Shown: positions 44,871-55,330, counted from the first letter of the stretch. The stretch is 64,000 nt of DNA from CAZWKQ01 sp964634005 (GCA_964634005.1 CAZWKQ010000008.1:53446-117445); one strand, 5' to 3'. Program-made: numbers and translations. The notes: generated from the letters alone by a model not told the origin.

Positions 44871-46661
44871 TTAGTCTAATTTTAGTACTGCTAAAAATGC
44901 CGATTGTGGTACTTCAACGTTACCTACCTGACGCATTCGTTTTTTACCTTTCTTTTGTTTTTCAAGTAGTTTGCGTTTACGTGTAATATCACCGCCGTAA
45001 CATTTTGCAGTTACATCTTTTCTTACTGCTTTTACGGTTTCACGCGCAATGATTTTTGAACCTATAGCAGCCTGAATTGCTATATCAAACTGTTGTCGAG
45101 GAATAAGTTCTTTTAACTTTTCGCAAATTTTCCTACCGAAATTGTAGGCATTATCTTGATGTATAAGCGTTGACAAAGCATCAACAGGCTCTCCGTTAAG
45201 CAGTATTTCCAATTTTACAAGCTTTGCCGGTTGGTAGCCTGACTGGAAGTAATCAAACGAGGCATAACCTTTTGAAATGCTTTTCAGCTTATCGTAAAAA
45301 TCGAAAACAATTTCGCCAAGGGGCATTTCGAAAGTTACTTCAATGCGGTCGGATGTTAAATATATTTGATTTTTTAAAACCCCCCTTTTATCTATGCATA
45401 AAGTCATAATACTGCCAATATACTCGGCTTTAGTTATAATTTGAGCAGTAATATAAGGTTCTTCGATATGGTCTAAATAATTTGGGGCAGGCAAACCTGA
45501 AGGGTTGTGGACTTCGATTATTTCGCCTTTGGTTGTAAATGCTTTGTAAGAAACATTGGGAACTGTTGTAATGACGTCCATATTAAATTCTCTGTCAAGA
45601 CGTTCCTGAATAATTTCCATGTGCAAAAGGCCTAAAAACCCGCAGCGGAAGCCAAACCCGAGAGCAGCGGAAGATTCGGGTTCAAATGTTAAAGATGCGT
45701 CGTTAAGCTGAAGTTTTTCAATAGAAGCACGAAGCTCCTCATAATCGTCGGCATCTACCGGATATACTCCGGCAAAAACCATAGGCTTAACATTTTCAAA
45801 CCCTTCTATAGCTTTTTCACAAGGCCTCTCAACATGAGTAATAGTATCGCCAACCTTTACTTCTTTTGAAGTTTTAATTCCCGATATAATATATCCTACA
45901 TCTCCGGCATAAAGAACGTCTTTGGGCTCAGGTTTCAGTTTTAATGTTCCTATTTCATCGGCATAATATTCCTTGCCTGTATTAACAAATTTTACAAAGT
46001 CATTTTTACGAATCTGGCCATTGAAAATTCTAAAGTATGATATTATACCTCTGAAAGAATTGAATACAGAATCGAATATCAATGCCTGCAATGGTGCATT
46101 AATGTCGCCTTTTGGCGGAGGAATCCTTTTTACTATGGCAGAAAGAATTTCATCAACACCGTATCCTGTTTTACCGCTGGCTTCGATTATATCTTCACGG
46201 TTACACCCGATTAAGTCAACGATTTGGTCTTTAACTTCTTCGGGCATAGCTGCTTCCAAATCTATTTTATTAAGAACAGGGATAATTTCCAAATCGTTAT
46301 CCAAAGCTAAATACAAATTAGATATTGTTTGAGCCTGAATTCCTTGTGTGGCATCAACTACAAGTAATGCTCCTTCGCATGCAGCTATTGAACGGGATAC
46401 TTCGTAAGAAAAATCAACATGTCCCGGTGTGTCAATAAGATTAAGTTTATATAAAGTACCTTCAAAATTATATTCCATCTGAATAGCGTGACTTTTAATA
46501 GTAATTCCTCTTTCACGCTCGAGTTCCATATCATCGAGAACTTGTTCCTGTATTTCTCTTTCAGTTACTGTTTTGGTTATTTCCAATAATCTGTCGGCCA
46601 ATGTGCTTTTGCCATGGTCAATATGTGCGATAATACAGAAATTCCTTATATTGTTCATCAA
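44871..46661 (-). CDS. lepA: Elongation factor 4 (LepA)
   Basis: 596 aa, full length. GTPase motifs are IAHIDHGKSTLADRLLE, DTPGHVDFSYEVSRS and LNKIDLEAA, followed by domains II and III and the LepA-specific C-terminal domain (KRMRQVGNVEVPQSAFLAVL). It binds stalled ribosomes and promotes back-translocation or ribosome assembly steps. A leftward -7 box CAAATTTA lies at 46728-46735. Confidence 0.97.
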   Translation of the reverse strand: MMNNIRNFCIIAHIDHGKSTLADRLLEITKTVTEREIQEQVLDDMELERERGITIKSHAIQMEYNFEGTLYKLNLIDTPGHVDFSYEVSRSIAACEGALLVVDATQGIQAQTISNLYLALDNDLEIIPVLNKIDLEAAMPEEVKDQIVDLIGCNREDIIEASGKTGYGVDEILSAIVKRIPPPKGDINAPLQALIFDSVFNSFRGIISYFRIFNGQIRKNDFVKFVNTGKEYYADEIGTLKLKPEPKDVLYAGDVGYIISGIKTSKEVKVGDTITHVERPCEKAIEGFENVKPMVFAGVYPVDADDYEELRASIEKLQLNDASLTFEPESSAALGFGFRCGFLGLLHMEIIQERLDREFNMDVITTVPNVSYKAFTTKGEIIEVHNPSGLPAPNYLDHIEEPYITAQIITKAEYIGSIMTLCIDKRGVLKNQIYLTSDRIEVTFEMPLGEIVFDFYDKLKSISKGYASFDYFQSGYQPAKLVKLEILLNGEPVDALSTLIHQDNAYNFGRKICEKLKELIPRQQFDIAIQAAIGSKIIARETVKAVRKDVTAKCYGGDITRKRKLLEKQKKGKKRMRQVGNVEVPQSAFLAVLKLD

Positions 46662-46727
46662 ACTATATTGTCTTTATTTGCTATTATTTTTAGTCAAGGT
46701 TTTTACCTTTAAATACATTTTTCTTTG

Positions 46728-46759
46728 CAAATTTAGCTTTTTTAACTCAACCGTGCAAC
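46728..46759 (-). promoter_or_regulatory. Probable lepA promoter
   Basis: On the minus strand TAAATTTG (46735-46728) fits TAnnTTTG, with GTTG (46759-46756) as -33 at a spacing of 20. It is about 67 bases before the ATG. Confidence 0.45.
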
Positions 46760-46844
46760 TTTTACGATATTATTGTTGTCTTTTGAATGATTGATTAAGT
46801 TTTATTTATTAATTTTGTATCAATATTAAAAACTCATTAGTTTT

Positions 46845-47285
46845 ATGAAAAAGTCGTTGTTTTTTATTACATTTTTTGTTTTTTTTAGTCTTATTGGTTT
46901 TTCGCAAAGCAAAAAAATTATTCCCGATAAACGTCTTTATGAAGTTTATAGTTCCGATGAAATAAATCGTATGCTTAATTCCGATTTAAAACAATTGGAA
47001 TATCTGAATTATTACCTTGATAATTGTTATTATGTTGTAAGTTTAAATAATTCTCAAAAGCCGATAGAAGGTATTGATATTAATTTGGTAACCGATAAAA
47101 AAACCGGTAAGAATTTCAATGAAAAAACATATTTAAAAGGTAATTTTAATGTGTTGAAATACAATTTTAATACGGGTGATACTTACGCACTGACTTATGT
47201 TTGGAAAGAGGCCGGAATTGCTATTGTTTTTCGTCCGGAAAAACATATAAAAGAAGATTTCGAAAAAAAATACAACTCAAAATAA
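46845..47285 (+). CDS. Unknown small exported protein
   Basis: 146 aa with a clear signal peptide (SLFFITFFVFFSLIGFSQ). The mature part is a single short domain with YEVYSSDEINRMLNSDL and LNYYLDNCYYVVSL. No family is recognised. A TAATTTTG box at 46810-46817 lies 28 bases before the ATG. It precedes the T9SS type B protein gene by 28 bases, so the two may be co-expressed. Confidence 0.75.
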   Translation: MKKSLFFITFFVFFSLIGFSQSKKIIPDKRLYEVYSSDEINRMLNSDLKQLEYLNYYLDNCYYVVSLNNSQKPIEGIDINLVTDKKTGKNFNEKTYLKGNFNVLKYNFNTGDTYALTYVWKEAGIAIVFRPEKHIKEDFEKKYNSK

Positions 47286-47313
47286 TTTATTAATTCAATT
47301 ATTTTTTAGAAAA

Positions 47314-50028
47314 ATGAAAATAAGAATAAAAATAGTTTTTGTTACAATTGCATTATTAATATCATATTTGGGATATAGTCAAACATACAATATGGTTAAT
47401 AATAATGGTCAGACTATAACAACTTGTGCAGGTGATTTTTATGATAACAGTAGCGGAAATTACAGTCCTAATGTTAACCAAACTATAACATTCAAAGCCA
47501 ATGCCAACAATAGCGGATTGAAAGTAAGCTTTAATCAATTCGATATTCATCCTTCCGATACTCTATATGTTTATGACGGGCCAAATACTGCAGCCCCTTT
47601 GATAGGAAAATTTAATAATACTAATCCGTTAGCAGCAGGACAGAACATTGTTCAAACAAGTATTTACAACTCAACTAATGCCACGGGAGGAACTCTAACA
47701 TTCAGATTTATTACCGATGGTTCAAATCAAACATCAGGATGGTTTGCATCTTTAGCTTGTATTCCGGTATGTCAGTCAATTATTGCTAAGCTCGACACAG
47801 TTTTAACTTCGCCTGCTCCTGATGACAGCAATTATATAGATATGTGTCTCGGACAAACAATTACATTCAAGGCAGCTCCCGTATTCCCACAAAACGGAAT
47901 AATCTATAATCAAAGTGCAGCCACTTCGACTTATACTTGGGATTTCGGTGACGGCACTACAGGAACAGGTCAAACAGTTACTAAAACATATACAATCAGA
48001 AGGGGTTATGACGTTATGCTGAAGGTTACCGACAGTATAGGATGTGTAAGTACAAATGCACTTGGTACCAGAGTCAGAATAGCATCTTTCCCTACAGTAA
48101 AAATAAATCCTTTGCCTGAAATGTGTTCCGGTGAAGTTAAATTATTAAGTGCAGGATATACTCAAAATTCTGTCGTTGTTATTGAACCCATTAGTTTTAC
48201 ACAAACATCTAAACAAGGATTCGACAGTATAATGTTTATTCCTGACGGGCCTAATTGCCCGACACAGGTTTATAATACTTTTGTTGTTTTTAATAATTTC
48301 CCTCCAGGAGTTACTATCCAAAGTGCCAATGATATTCTTTCCATTTGTGTAAATATGGAACATTCTTATGCCGGTGACTTAGGCTTCAGAATATATTGTC
48401 CAAACGGACAAAGTGTATTACTTGACCCCAACACACATTCGGGCGGTAACTATTTAGGAATTCCTTACGGCGGAACAAATCACCATTCTTATGATAATGG
48501 TTGTTTGCAAATAAATAATCCAGCAGGAACCGGCTGGAATTACTGTTGGAGCGAACTATATCCGAACAATAATACTACTTTCGACCAATTAAGTTCAAGT
48601 ACAGGTCCCGGTACTGTTATGGTTGGAGGAGCCAGAACAATAGATTCTACAAATCAGGTAAATCATACCAATTATATTAAACCACAAAACCCTCTTTCAG
48701 GTTTGATTGGCTGCCCGTTGAACGGAATGTGGAACATTGAAATTACTGACGATTACGCATCGGACAATGGTTATATTTTCCATTGGGATTTACAACTTCA
48801 GGCAAATCTGATGCCGGTTAACTGGACTTATAATGTTTTGGTTGATTCGGTTTATTTTAACGGACCATATCTAACTCAGTTGAATGACAGCTTGGCCAGC
48901 ATTTTACCAACAACTGGCGGTACATATAATTACCTGATAAGATTTATCGATGAGTTTGGCTGTTTGTGGGATACTTCTACTCAGCTAAAAGTTGTAACAA
49001 CACCTACGGTTAACTTAGGTCCTGATACTGCTTTTTGTTACGGCAATCAAATACTTCTTAATGCAGGAAATCCCGGTTCAACATATCAGTGGACAACTCC
49101 TATGGGTACATTTGCAAGTCAGGTTGTTCCTACCGATACTACTTTTTCAAATTATCCTTTAGTTCAGGATTATATTGTTAAGGTTACAAATGCAAATGCG
49201 GCAAATACATTATTTTGCTCGGCTATAGATACAATACAGGTTACTATTAATCCTTCTCCACAGATAAGTTTTGTTATAGGACCTCCGAATTTATTTTCAG
49301 GGTGTGAACCATTAACGGTAAATTTTATAGATCAGACATCTCCGGCAATTCAATCGTGGTTATGGCAATTTGGCGACGGCCAAAGTTCAACTGTTCAAGA
49401 TCCATCTCATACTTATACTGCCGGTACTTATACAGTTTCACTTACTGCCACTACAACCGAAGGGTGTACCAAAACGGCTGTAGTTCCTGATTTAATAAAG
49501 GTTTATCCTCAACCTATCGCCGAATTTACTTGGGATCCAAATATTGGAGTTATTCAAAATCCTCAGATTACTTTTACTAACCAAACTACTCCAAATGTTG
49601 CTGGTTTCAACTGGTTCTGGGATTTTGGCGATAGCCAAAATTCTAATGTAAAAGACCCTGTGCATTTATATTCGGCATTGGGCGACTATAATGTAACTCT
49701 TATTGTAACTTCTAATCACGGATGTACCGATACCGTTAGTCATACTGTAAGGATAATAAACGATATACTTGAGTTCCCGAATATAATTACACCCAACGGC
49801 GACGGTTATAACGATAAATTTGTCATTAAAGGACTTCTTGACGGAGGCTATCCCGAAACAGTTCTTATGATATACAATCGCTGGGGTAAGAAAGTTTATG
49901 AAAAAACTAATTATCAGAACGATTTCGATGGCGAAGGACTTGCCGATGGCGTATATTTCTATGTTTTCAGAGGTAAGGGTATTTTCAGAGAAGTTGAATA
50001 TAAGAGTAGTTTGCAGATACTGAGATAG
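47314..50028 (+). CDS. T9SS type B protein with CUB-like, proprotein convertase P and PKD domains
   Basis: 904 aa. A signal peptide (about 1-22) is followed by a CUB-like domain (about 35-150: FDIHPSDTLYVYDGPN), a first PKD domain (TYTWDFGDGTTGTG, near 208), a P-domain-like region (about 290-500: AGDLGFRIYCPNGQS, WNIEITDDYASDNGYIF), two more PKD domains (WLWQFGDGQSS and WFWDFGDSQNS), and a C-terminal type B sorting domain (FPNIITPNGDGYNDKF, YNRWGKKVYE). It is exported by T9SS and likely shed or loosely surface-bound. No catalytic domain is seen; it is probably a binding protein. Confidence 0.9.
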   Translation: MKIRIKIVFVTIALLISYLGYSQTYNMVNNNGQTITTCAGDFYDNSSGNYSPNVNQTITFKANANNSGLKVSFNQFDIHPSDTLYVYDGPNTAAPLIGKFNNTNPLAAGQNIVQTSIYNSTNATGGTLTFRFITDGSNQTSGWFASLACIPVCQSIIAKLDTVLTSPAPDDSNYIDMCLGQTITFKAAPVFPQNGIIYNQSAATSTYTWDFGDGTTGTGQTVTKTYTIRRGYDVMLKVTDSIGCVSTNALGTRVRIASFPTVKINPLPEMCSGEVKLLSAGYTQNSVVVIEPISFTQTSKQGFDSIMFIPDGPNCPTQVYNTFVVFNNFPPGVTIQSANDILSICVNMEHSYAGDLGFRIYCPNGQSVLLDPNTHSGGNYLGIPYGGTNHHSYDNGCLQINNPAGTGWNYCWSELYPNNNTTFDQLSSSTGPGTVMVGGARTIDSTNQVNHTNYIKPQNPLSGLIGCPLNGMWNIEITDDYASDNGYIFHWDLQLQANLMPVNWTYNVLVDSVYFNGPYLTQLNDSLASILPTTGGTYNYLIRFIDEFGCLWDTSTQLKVVTTPTVNLGPDTAFCYGNQILLNAGNPGSTYQWTTPMGTFASQVVPTDTTFSNYPLVQDYIVKVTNANAANTLFCSAIDTIQVTINPSPQISFVIGPPNLFSGCEPLTVNFIDQTSPAIQSWLWQFGDGQSSTVQDPSHTYTAGTYTVSLTATTTEGCTKTAVVPDLIKVYPQPIAEFTWDPNIGVIQNPQITFTNQTTPNVAGFNWFWDFGDSQNSNVKDPVHLYSALGDYNVTLIVTSNHGCTDTVSHTVRIINDILEFPNIITPNGDGYNDKFVIKGLLDGGYPETVLMIYNRWGKKVYEKTNYQNDFDGEGLADGVYFYVFRGKGIFREVEYKSSLQILR

Positions 50029-50062
50029 AAATTTAATTTACAATATTTTATCTCAGTAATGA

Positions 50063-50116
50063 TAAACCCAAATTTTTCAATAGTTCACTGCTTTCCTTAT
50101 GAAAAATTTGGGTTTA
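50063..50116. terminator. Bidirectional terminator, perfect 17-bp inverted repeat
   Basis: 50063-50079 (TAAACCCAAATTTTTCA) and 50100-50116 are exact reverse complements around a 20-base loop. It lies between convergent genes and can serve both. Confidence 0.7.
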
Positions 50117-50178
50117 ACATTTACTGCTGGTATTGCTTAACTGCTAATTCATACGATCAACTTTAATTAGAGATTTTA

Positions 50179-50952
50179 TTATTTCATATCATTTATCGAA
50201 AAATCGGGTTTGCCGATAACGGCTATTTCGTAGCTTTTGAATTTGCTGCTTGATTTATAAATGCCGTCAATACTTGCTATGCTGAAAAATTTTGATTTAT
50301 CGGCGGAAAAAGGTTCTTCAAACTCAATTTTTGACCACGATATATTAGAGTTTAAATAGGCTTGTTTTAGGGGTGTACCGTTTAAAAAATCATACAGAAA
50401 ACCGTAAACGCCATCACTGATATTATTTGCATAATAAGCTGCTGCACCGATTTTGAAAAAAGGTGATGCATAACTGCTTACACGTTTTTTTGCCTCATCT
50501 ATACCTATATCACTTACATCATCGGCCGAAAAACCTGCTCCACCACAAACTGATTTGAATATTACCAGTGCGTTTTCTTTTAACTTTAATTCCGATAATA
50601 TCTGTGAAGCGGTAATATCGGTATTGATAAAAAATCCTCCAAAATTATTGTCATCGCCCAATCTCCCCCCATGACCGTAGTAAATGAAAAAACTACAGTC
50701 TTTTGATACTTTGATAATATTTTGCCAATTGGCATTATTGTAATAGAATTTATAGACTTTTACTCTGTTTTTTGTCAACAAATCGGCTATTTTATCCATT
50801 TTTTCTATTGCAGAAGCGGGTTCACTTATTTTTCTCCCTATAATAAGTATTGCTTTTAATGTAGTATCGGCAGTTTTTTTTTGACCATATACAGGATTGA
50901 GTATTATTTGTAAAAGAAGCAATTTTATAAAAATAATTGTATTTAGTTTCAT
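50179..50952 (-). CDS. Exported caspase-fold protein
   Basis: 257 aa with a signal peptide (FIKLLLLQIILNPVYG). The mature part looks like a stand-alone caspase/gingipain-fold domain: a beta strand SFFIYYGHGG with His94 and a second strand ALVIFKSVCGGAG with Cys136, the spacing of a His-Cys dyad. The strand order and the segment IGAAAYYANNISDG support this. It could be a protease or a CHAT-like signal processor. No other domain is present, so the substrate is unknown. It starts 9 bases after the symporter gene. Confidence 0.65.
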   Translation of the reverse strand: MKLNTIIFIKLLLLQIILNPVYGQKKTADTTLKAILIIGRKISEPASAIEKMDKIADLLTKNRVKVYKFYYNNANWQNIIKVSKDCSFFIYYGHGGRLGDDNNFGGFFINTDITASQILSELKLKENALVIFKSVCGGAGFSADDVSDIGIDEAKKRVSSYASPFFKIGAAAYYANNISDGVYGFLYDFLNGTPLKQAYLNSNISWSKIEFEEPFSADKSKFFSIASIDGIYKSSSKFKSYEIAVIGKPDFSINDMK

Positions 50953-50961
50953 TGTTTGCTT

Positions 50962-52401
50962 TCAATTCGATTTATTATTAACCGGAAATATTAAAGAAAA
51001 TACTACAGCAACTGTAAAAGCAAATAAGTAGCTGAACAATCTTTCGGAAATACCTGTTGCATCGGCAAAAAACATTTTCCAGATAACGGCTCCCGAGGTG
51101 CCTCCGATTAATGATGCAAACAAACCTGCTTTGGAAAATTTTTTCCAGAATAGTAACAATACAAGTGCCGGACCAAAAGATGAACCAATACCCGACCATG
51201 CATAGGAAACCATGTTATATACGGATTCTTTCATTGTTACAGCTAAAATAAAAGCTGCTAACCCAACCAAAAGAGTAAGTAATTTGTTGAGAATAAGCCT
51301 TTTTCTTGCGTTAAGATTTTTTGTGCTGATATTACCGTAAACATCTTCGCTAAGTGCCGACGAACAAACCATAAGCTCGGATGAAGCCGTTGACATCATT
51401 GCTGATATTGCTCCCGAAAGCAAAATACCTGCTATAATGGGATTAACAAGACCAATAACAAGAACCGACAACAAATGCTCGCTATCGTTAGATAATTTCG
51501 AAATATCGGTTGACAGATAACCCGAATTTATAAGTAAATAACCGCCTATTCCAATAACAATGGCACCCGTATAGGCAAGCAAAGTCCAGATGCCGGCTAC
51601 CCATTGTGCAGTTTTTACTTCTTTTTTATTTCTTATTGCCATCATTCGAGTAAGCAACTGAGGTTGTCCGGTATAACCCAATGCCCATGATAATCCGCTT
51701 AAAACTAATATTGCTGCTTCCCAACCGCTTTTATTATTCGTGAGATTATACAAAGCTGCAGTATGGCTGAAATTTATTATTGTTTCGTTCGAAAAACAAA
51801 TGAAAAGTATTATAATGGGCAGAACTACCAGTGTAATTATCATTAATAATGCCTGAAAAACATCGGTAGCAACAACGGTAATAAAACCCCCAAGTACAGT
51901 ATAAATTATAACAACAAAAGAGCCGATTATCATACCCCAGAATGGCGATAATCCGAATGTTTCGTGCAGTACTTTTCCCGAGCCTTCGAACTGGGCAGCT
52001 ATATAAAACATAAAAAAGAAAATAACTATAGCTGATGTTAGAAAACCAATACTTCTGGATGCTTCGGGGAATTTTTTCGAAAACAAACTGTTTATGGTTA
52101 ACGAGCCTGTTTCAGCGGTTAGTTCTCTTAGCCTGTCGGCCATAAATATCCAAATAAACAAAATTCCTATTACACATCCCAAGGCAACCCAAATGGCACT
52201 TAATCCGTAAGTGTAAGCAAATCCGGTCATTCCTAAAAGCAGCCAAGCCGATTCGCCTGTGGCTCTTTCGGATAGTGCAAGATAAAAACCCGAAATCTTT
52301 TTGCCTCCTAAAATATAGTCGTCGGCATTTCGCGATTTTCTTGCCGACCATAATGCTATTACAATTACAATTAGCAAATATGCTACAAATACTACCAACA
52401 T
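50962..52401 (-). CDS. Sodium:solute symporter, PutP-like
   Basis: 479 aa with about 13 membrane segments. The N-terminal RKSRNADDYILGGKK and SERATGESAWLLLGMTGFAY match the sodium/proline group of the SSS family, including sodium-site Ser/Ala positions. It imports proline or a similar solute with sodium. The two M24 prolidase-like genes upstream in the same direction make proline use plausible. Confidence 0.88.
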   Translation of the reverse strand: MLVVFVAYLLIVIVIALWSARKSRNADDYILGGKKISGFYLALSERATGESAWLLLGMTGFAYTYGLSAIWVALGCVIGILFIWIFMADRLRELTAETGSLTINSLFSKKFPEASRSIGFLTSAIVIFFFMFYIAAQFEGSGKVLHETFGLSPFWGMIIGSFVVIIYTVLGGFITVVATDVFQALLMIITLVVLPIIILFICFSNETIINFSHTAALYNLTNNKSGWEAAILVLSGLSWALGYTGQPQLLTRMMAIRNKKEVKTAQWVAGIWTLLAYTGAIVIGIGGYLLINSGYLSTDISKLSNDSEHLLSVLVIGLVNPIIAGILLSGAISAMMSTASSELMVCSSALSEDVYGNISTKNLNARKRLILNKLLTLLVGLAAFILAVTMKESVYNMVSYAWSGIGSSFGPALVLLLFWKKFSKAGLFASLIGGTSGAVIWKMFFADATGISERLFSYLFAFTVAVVFSLIFPVNNKSN

Positions 52402-52498
52402 AATTATACAATTTAATATGTCAATAAATTCTTATAATATCGAACCTTTTATATTACAGAGTTCAAGGTAGTATTGGAGTAAAAAAGAAATAAGTGGT

Positions 52499-53884
52499 TT
52501 ATTTCATTATTTCTTCAATTTCGTCGATAGTTTTTGGAATAGGTTTTCCTAATACTCTGTACGAATCGTCGGTAACCAAAACATCGTCTTCAACTCTTAT
52601 ACCGCCGAAGTTTTTGAAACTTTCCACTTTGTCGTAATTAATAAATTCGGCAAGTTTGTTTTCCGATTTCCATTGGTCGATAAGTGCAGGAATAAAGTAA
52701 ATACCGGGTTCAACAGTTAATACAAAGCCTTTTTGCAATCGGCGACCCAATCTTAAAAATGCCGTGCCAAACTGTGAGCTTCGTTTTATTTCGTCGTCGT
52801 AGCCAACATAATTTTCGCCTAAGCCTTCCATATCGTGAACATCAAGCCCGAGCATATGGCCTAATCCGTGAGGGAAAAACATAGTATGTGCTCCTTTCGA
52901 TACGGCTTCGTCAACATCGCCTTTCATTAGGCCGATATCTTTAAGCCCTTGTGCTATTATTTTTGCACTCAACATGTGAATATCTCTGTATGGTATTCCG
53001 GGTTTTACGGCTTCTATGGCTTTAATGTTTGCGTTGCAAACTATTTGATAAATATCTTTTTGTTGCTGATCGAATTTTCCTCCTACCGGTACACTTCGAG
53101 TAATATCGCTGCAGTAGTTCATTTCGGTTTCGCAACCTGCATCTACCACAAGCATACGGCCTGTTTCGAGTGTATTGCCATGGTAATGATTGTGAAGTGT
53201 TTGTCCGTTTATGCTTAAAATAATCGGGAAAGATACAGGTCCGCCTTCAGAAAGTGCTATGCCTTCGATAATTCCGGCTATTTCGCGTTCAACAATACCG
53301 GGGTTTGCCATTTTCATGGCGGTAGTATGCATTTTATAAGCTGTATCTAATGCTTTTTCGATTTCGGCAATTTCTAAATCCGATTTTATAGAGCGTTGTT
53401 TTACTATTGCTTTTATTAGTTCAACAGAAGCGTATTTTTTTATGTTATTACAGCTAATACCTGTTAAATCGGACAAAAACATTATTGTTTCGCCGCGATA
53501 AGGTGGTGTAAAATGTATTTTTCTGCCTTGTTTTATTGCTTGTTCTATAGTTTCAAACAACGATAGGAGAGGAGCGGTATTTTCAACTCCGGCTTTCAAG
53601 GCTCTTTCTTTTATTGATGGCTGAAATCCCATCCATATGATATCATCCATATCAACATCGTTGCCGAAAATATAGTCTTTGTTATTATCTATGTCAATTA
53701 ATCCGACAAGGTCGGGTTGGTTTATGCCAAAGAAATAAAGAAAGTTGCTGTCTTGCCTGAAACTGTATATGTTTGCGGGATAATTAAACGACACGTCTTT
53801 ATTGCCAACTAATAGTATTATTCCGCTCTTTACGTCTTTTTTCAGTATTTCTCTTCTATTGATATAAATATTTTTATCGAACAT
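52499..53884 (-). CDS. Aminopeptidase P family protein (M24), 461 aa
   Basis: A creatinase-like N-terminal domain (about 1-170) precedes the pita-bread M24 domain. Metal ligands appear in VVDAGCETEMNYCSDITRS (Asp pair), HGLGHMLGLDVHD (His) and the two Glu of TVEPGIYF and GIRVEDDVLV. It removes the first residue from peptides with Pro in second place. It differs clearly from the next M24 protein. Confidence 0.9.
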   Translation of the reverse strand: MFDKNIYINRREILKKDVKSGIILLVGNKDVSFNYPANIYSFRQDSNFLYFFGINQPDLVGLIDIDNNKDYIFGNDVDMDDIIWMGFQPSIKERALKAGVENTAPLLSLFETIEQAIKQGRKIHFTPPYRGETIMFLSDLTGISCNNIKKYASVELIKAIVKQRSIKSDLEIAEIEKALDTAYKMHTTAMKMANPGIVEREIAGIIEGIALSEGGPVSFPIILSINGQTLHNHYHGNTLETGRMLVVDAGCETEMNYCSDITRSVPVGGKFDQQQKDIYQIVCNANIKAIEAVKPGIPYRDIHMLSAKIIAQGLKDIGLMKGDVDEAVSKGAHTMFFPHGLGHMLGLDVHDMEGLGENYVGYDDEIKRSSQFGTAFLRLGRRLQKGFVLTVEPGIYFIPALIDQWKSENKLAEFINYDKVESFKNFGGIRVEDDVLVTDDSYRVLGKPIPKTIDEIEEIMK

Positions 53885-54028
53885 ATTCTTATATTTTTTA
53901 ATTTTTAGCTTTCAAAGATAATGTTTTATTGAACAAATTTTCAAAAAATCGTTCAAAATACTGTAAACTTTCATTAAAATATTTTAGGTAATTCAATATT
54001 GGCTATGAATATTAAACCGACTTTTATT

Positions 54029-55330
54029 TTAGTGAGATAAATACTGATTTTTAGAGGTTAATTTTTCTATTACCTCTATTTCAAAAGGGATTTCGGATGT
54101 TAAATTTATAGGTTTATCATCGTTAATCAATATCATGTTTTCGATTCTTATACCGATATTTTCATCGCTTATATACAAACCGGGTTCGCACGAAAGCACC
54201 ATTCCGTTTTCGAATGGAATATTTTTGCTTCCAACATCATGTACGTCGATTCCTATGAAATGCGATATTCCATGCATAAAGAATTTTTTAGTTACGGGAT
54301 TTTCGGGGTCTCCGTAAAGTACTTCTTCTTCAGTTGCAAGATTCAATTCTACTACCATTTTATTGTATAGGTCAGCAGCTTCTAAATTAATATTGTCGAT
54401 ACAATTGCCCACAACAAACATCTTTTCAAGTTTTTTATAAACATCAACTACTGCCTGATAGTATTTTTTTTGTTTTTCGGTAAATTTTCCGCCAACAGCT
54501 ACTGTTCTACTGCAATCGGTAGCATAATAATTATATTCTACTCCAAAATCCAATAGAAGTAAATCGCCATCTTTCATTACTGCATTATTGTCGTTGTAGT
54601 GCAAAATACAGGCATTTTCGCCCGAAGCTACAATAGGGTGAAACGAATGATGGCAGTTTCTTTTATTGAACTCATAGCTCAGTACGGCTTCAATTTGTTT
54701 TTCATTTACACCGGGTTTTATGTGCTTAACAATTTCAAAAAAACTGTCGCGTGTTATTTCGCAGCCTTTTTTAATGGTTTCTATTTCGTAAGGCTTTTTT
54801 ATTAGTCGAAGTTTGCTGGCAATTGGTGCAAGCCTTAGGTAATTGTACAACGGATAAAGTTCTTTGAGTTTGTTTGTCATTCTGTTATCTCTATCGTCAA
54901 CATCTAATTCAACTTTAGGATATTTGTTGCTGTTAATATAAATGTTTTTGGCATAACTTAGTATTTCTCTTACAACCGTGTCGAAATTTTCGAGCCAAAA
55001 AACGGTTTTAATTCCGCTTATTTGTATTGCTTCTTCTTTACTAAGTTGGTGACCTGTCCAAATTTTATTCGTTTCATCGGGTTTCTGTATCAAAAGTATT
55101 TCTCTTAGATTAAAGTAAGGACTATCGGGAAAAAAAATTGCAATCGATTTTTCCTGAGTAATTCCGGTAAAGTAATAAAATGTCGAATTTTGCCTGAAAG
55201 GATAATGCTGGTCTCCGTTTCCAAGATATTTATCGTTTGAATTTATTATTACTATACTATCGGGTTCCAATTCTTTGTAGAGTTGTTCTCTGTTTGTCGT
55301 AAAAAATGTATTATCAATATTTTGAAACAT
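54029..55330 (-). CDS. pepP: Aminopeptidase P family protein (M24), 433 aa
   Basis: The N-terminal domain (about 1-170) contains FRQNSTFYYFTGI, typical of PepP. The metal ligands are in LLLDFGVEYNYYATDCSRT, MHGISHFIGIDVHD, SCEPGLYI and GIRIENMILI. It is a second Xaa-Pro aminopeptidase next to the 461-aa paralogue; a 144-base gap between them argues for separate promoters. CAAAAGTA at 55422-55429 may be its leftward -7 box. Confidence 0.92.
   Translation of the reverse strand: MFQNIDNTFFTTNREQLYKELEPDSIVIINSNDKYLGNGDQHYPFRQNSTFYYFTGITQEKSIAIFFPDSPYFNLREILLIQKPDETNKIWTGHQLSKEEAIQISGIKTVFWLENFDTVVREILSYAKNIYINSNKYPKVELDVDDRDNRMTNKLKELYPLYNYLRLAPIASKLRLIKKPYEIETIKKGCEITRDSFFEIVKHIKPGVNEKQIEAVLSYEFNKRNCHHSFHPIVASGENACILHYNDNNAVMKDGDLLLLDFGVEYNYYATDCSRTVAVGGKFTEKQKKYYQAVVDVYKKLEKMFVVGNCIDNINLEAADLYNKMVVELNLATEEEVLYGDPENPVTKKFFMHGISHFIGIDVHDVGSKNIPFENGMVLSCEPGLYISDENIGIRIENMILINDDKPINLTSEIPFEIEVIEKLTSKNQYLSH

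Noticed and set aside
50179..50952. Full gingipain (C25) assignment
   Set aside because: The protein is too short and lacks the prodomain, Ig-like domain and sorting domain; only the caspase fold can be argued.
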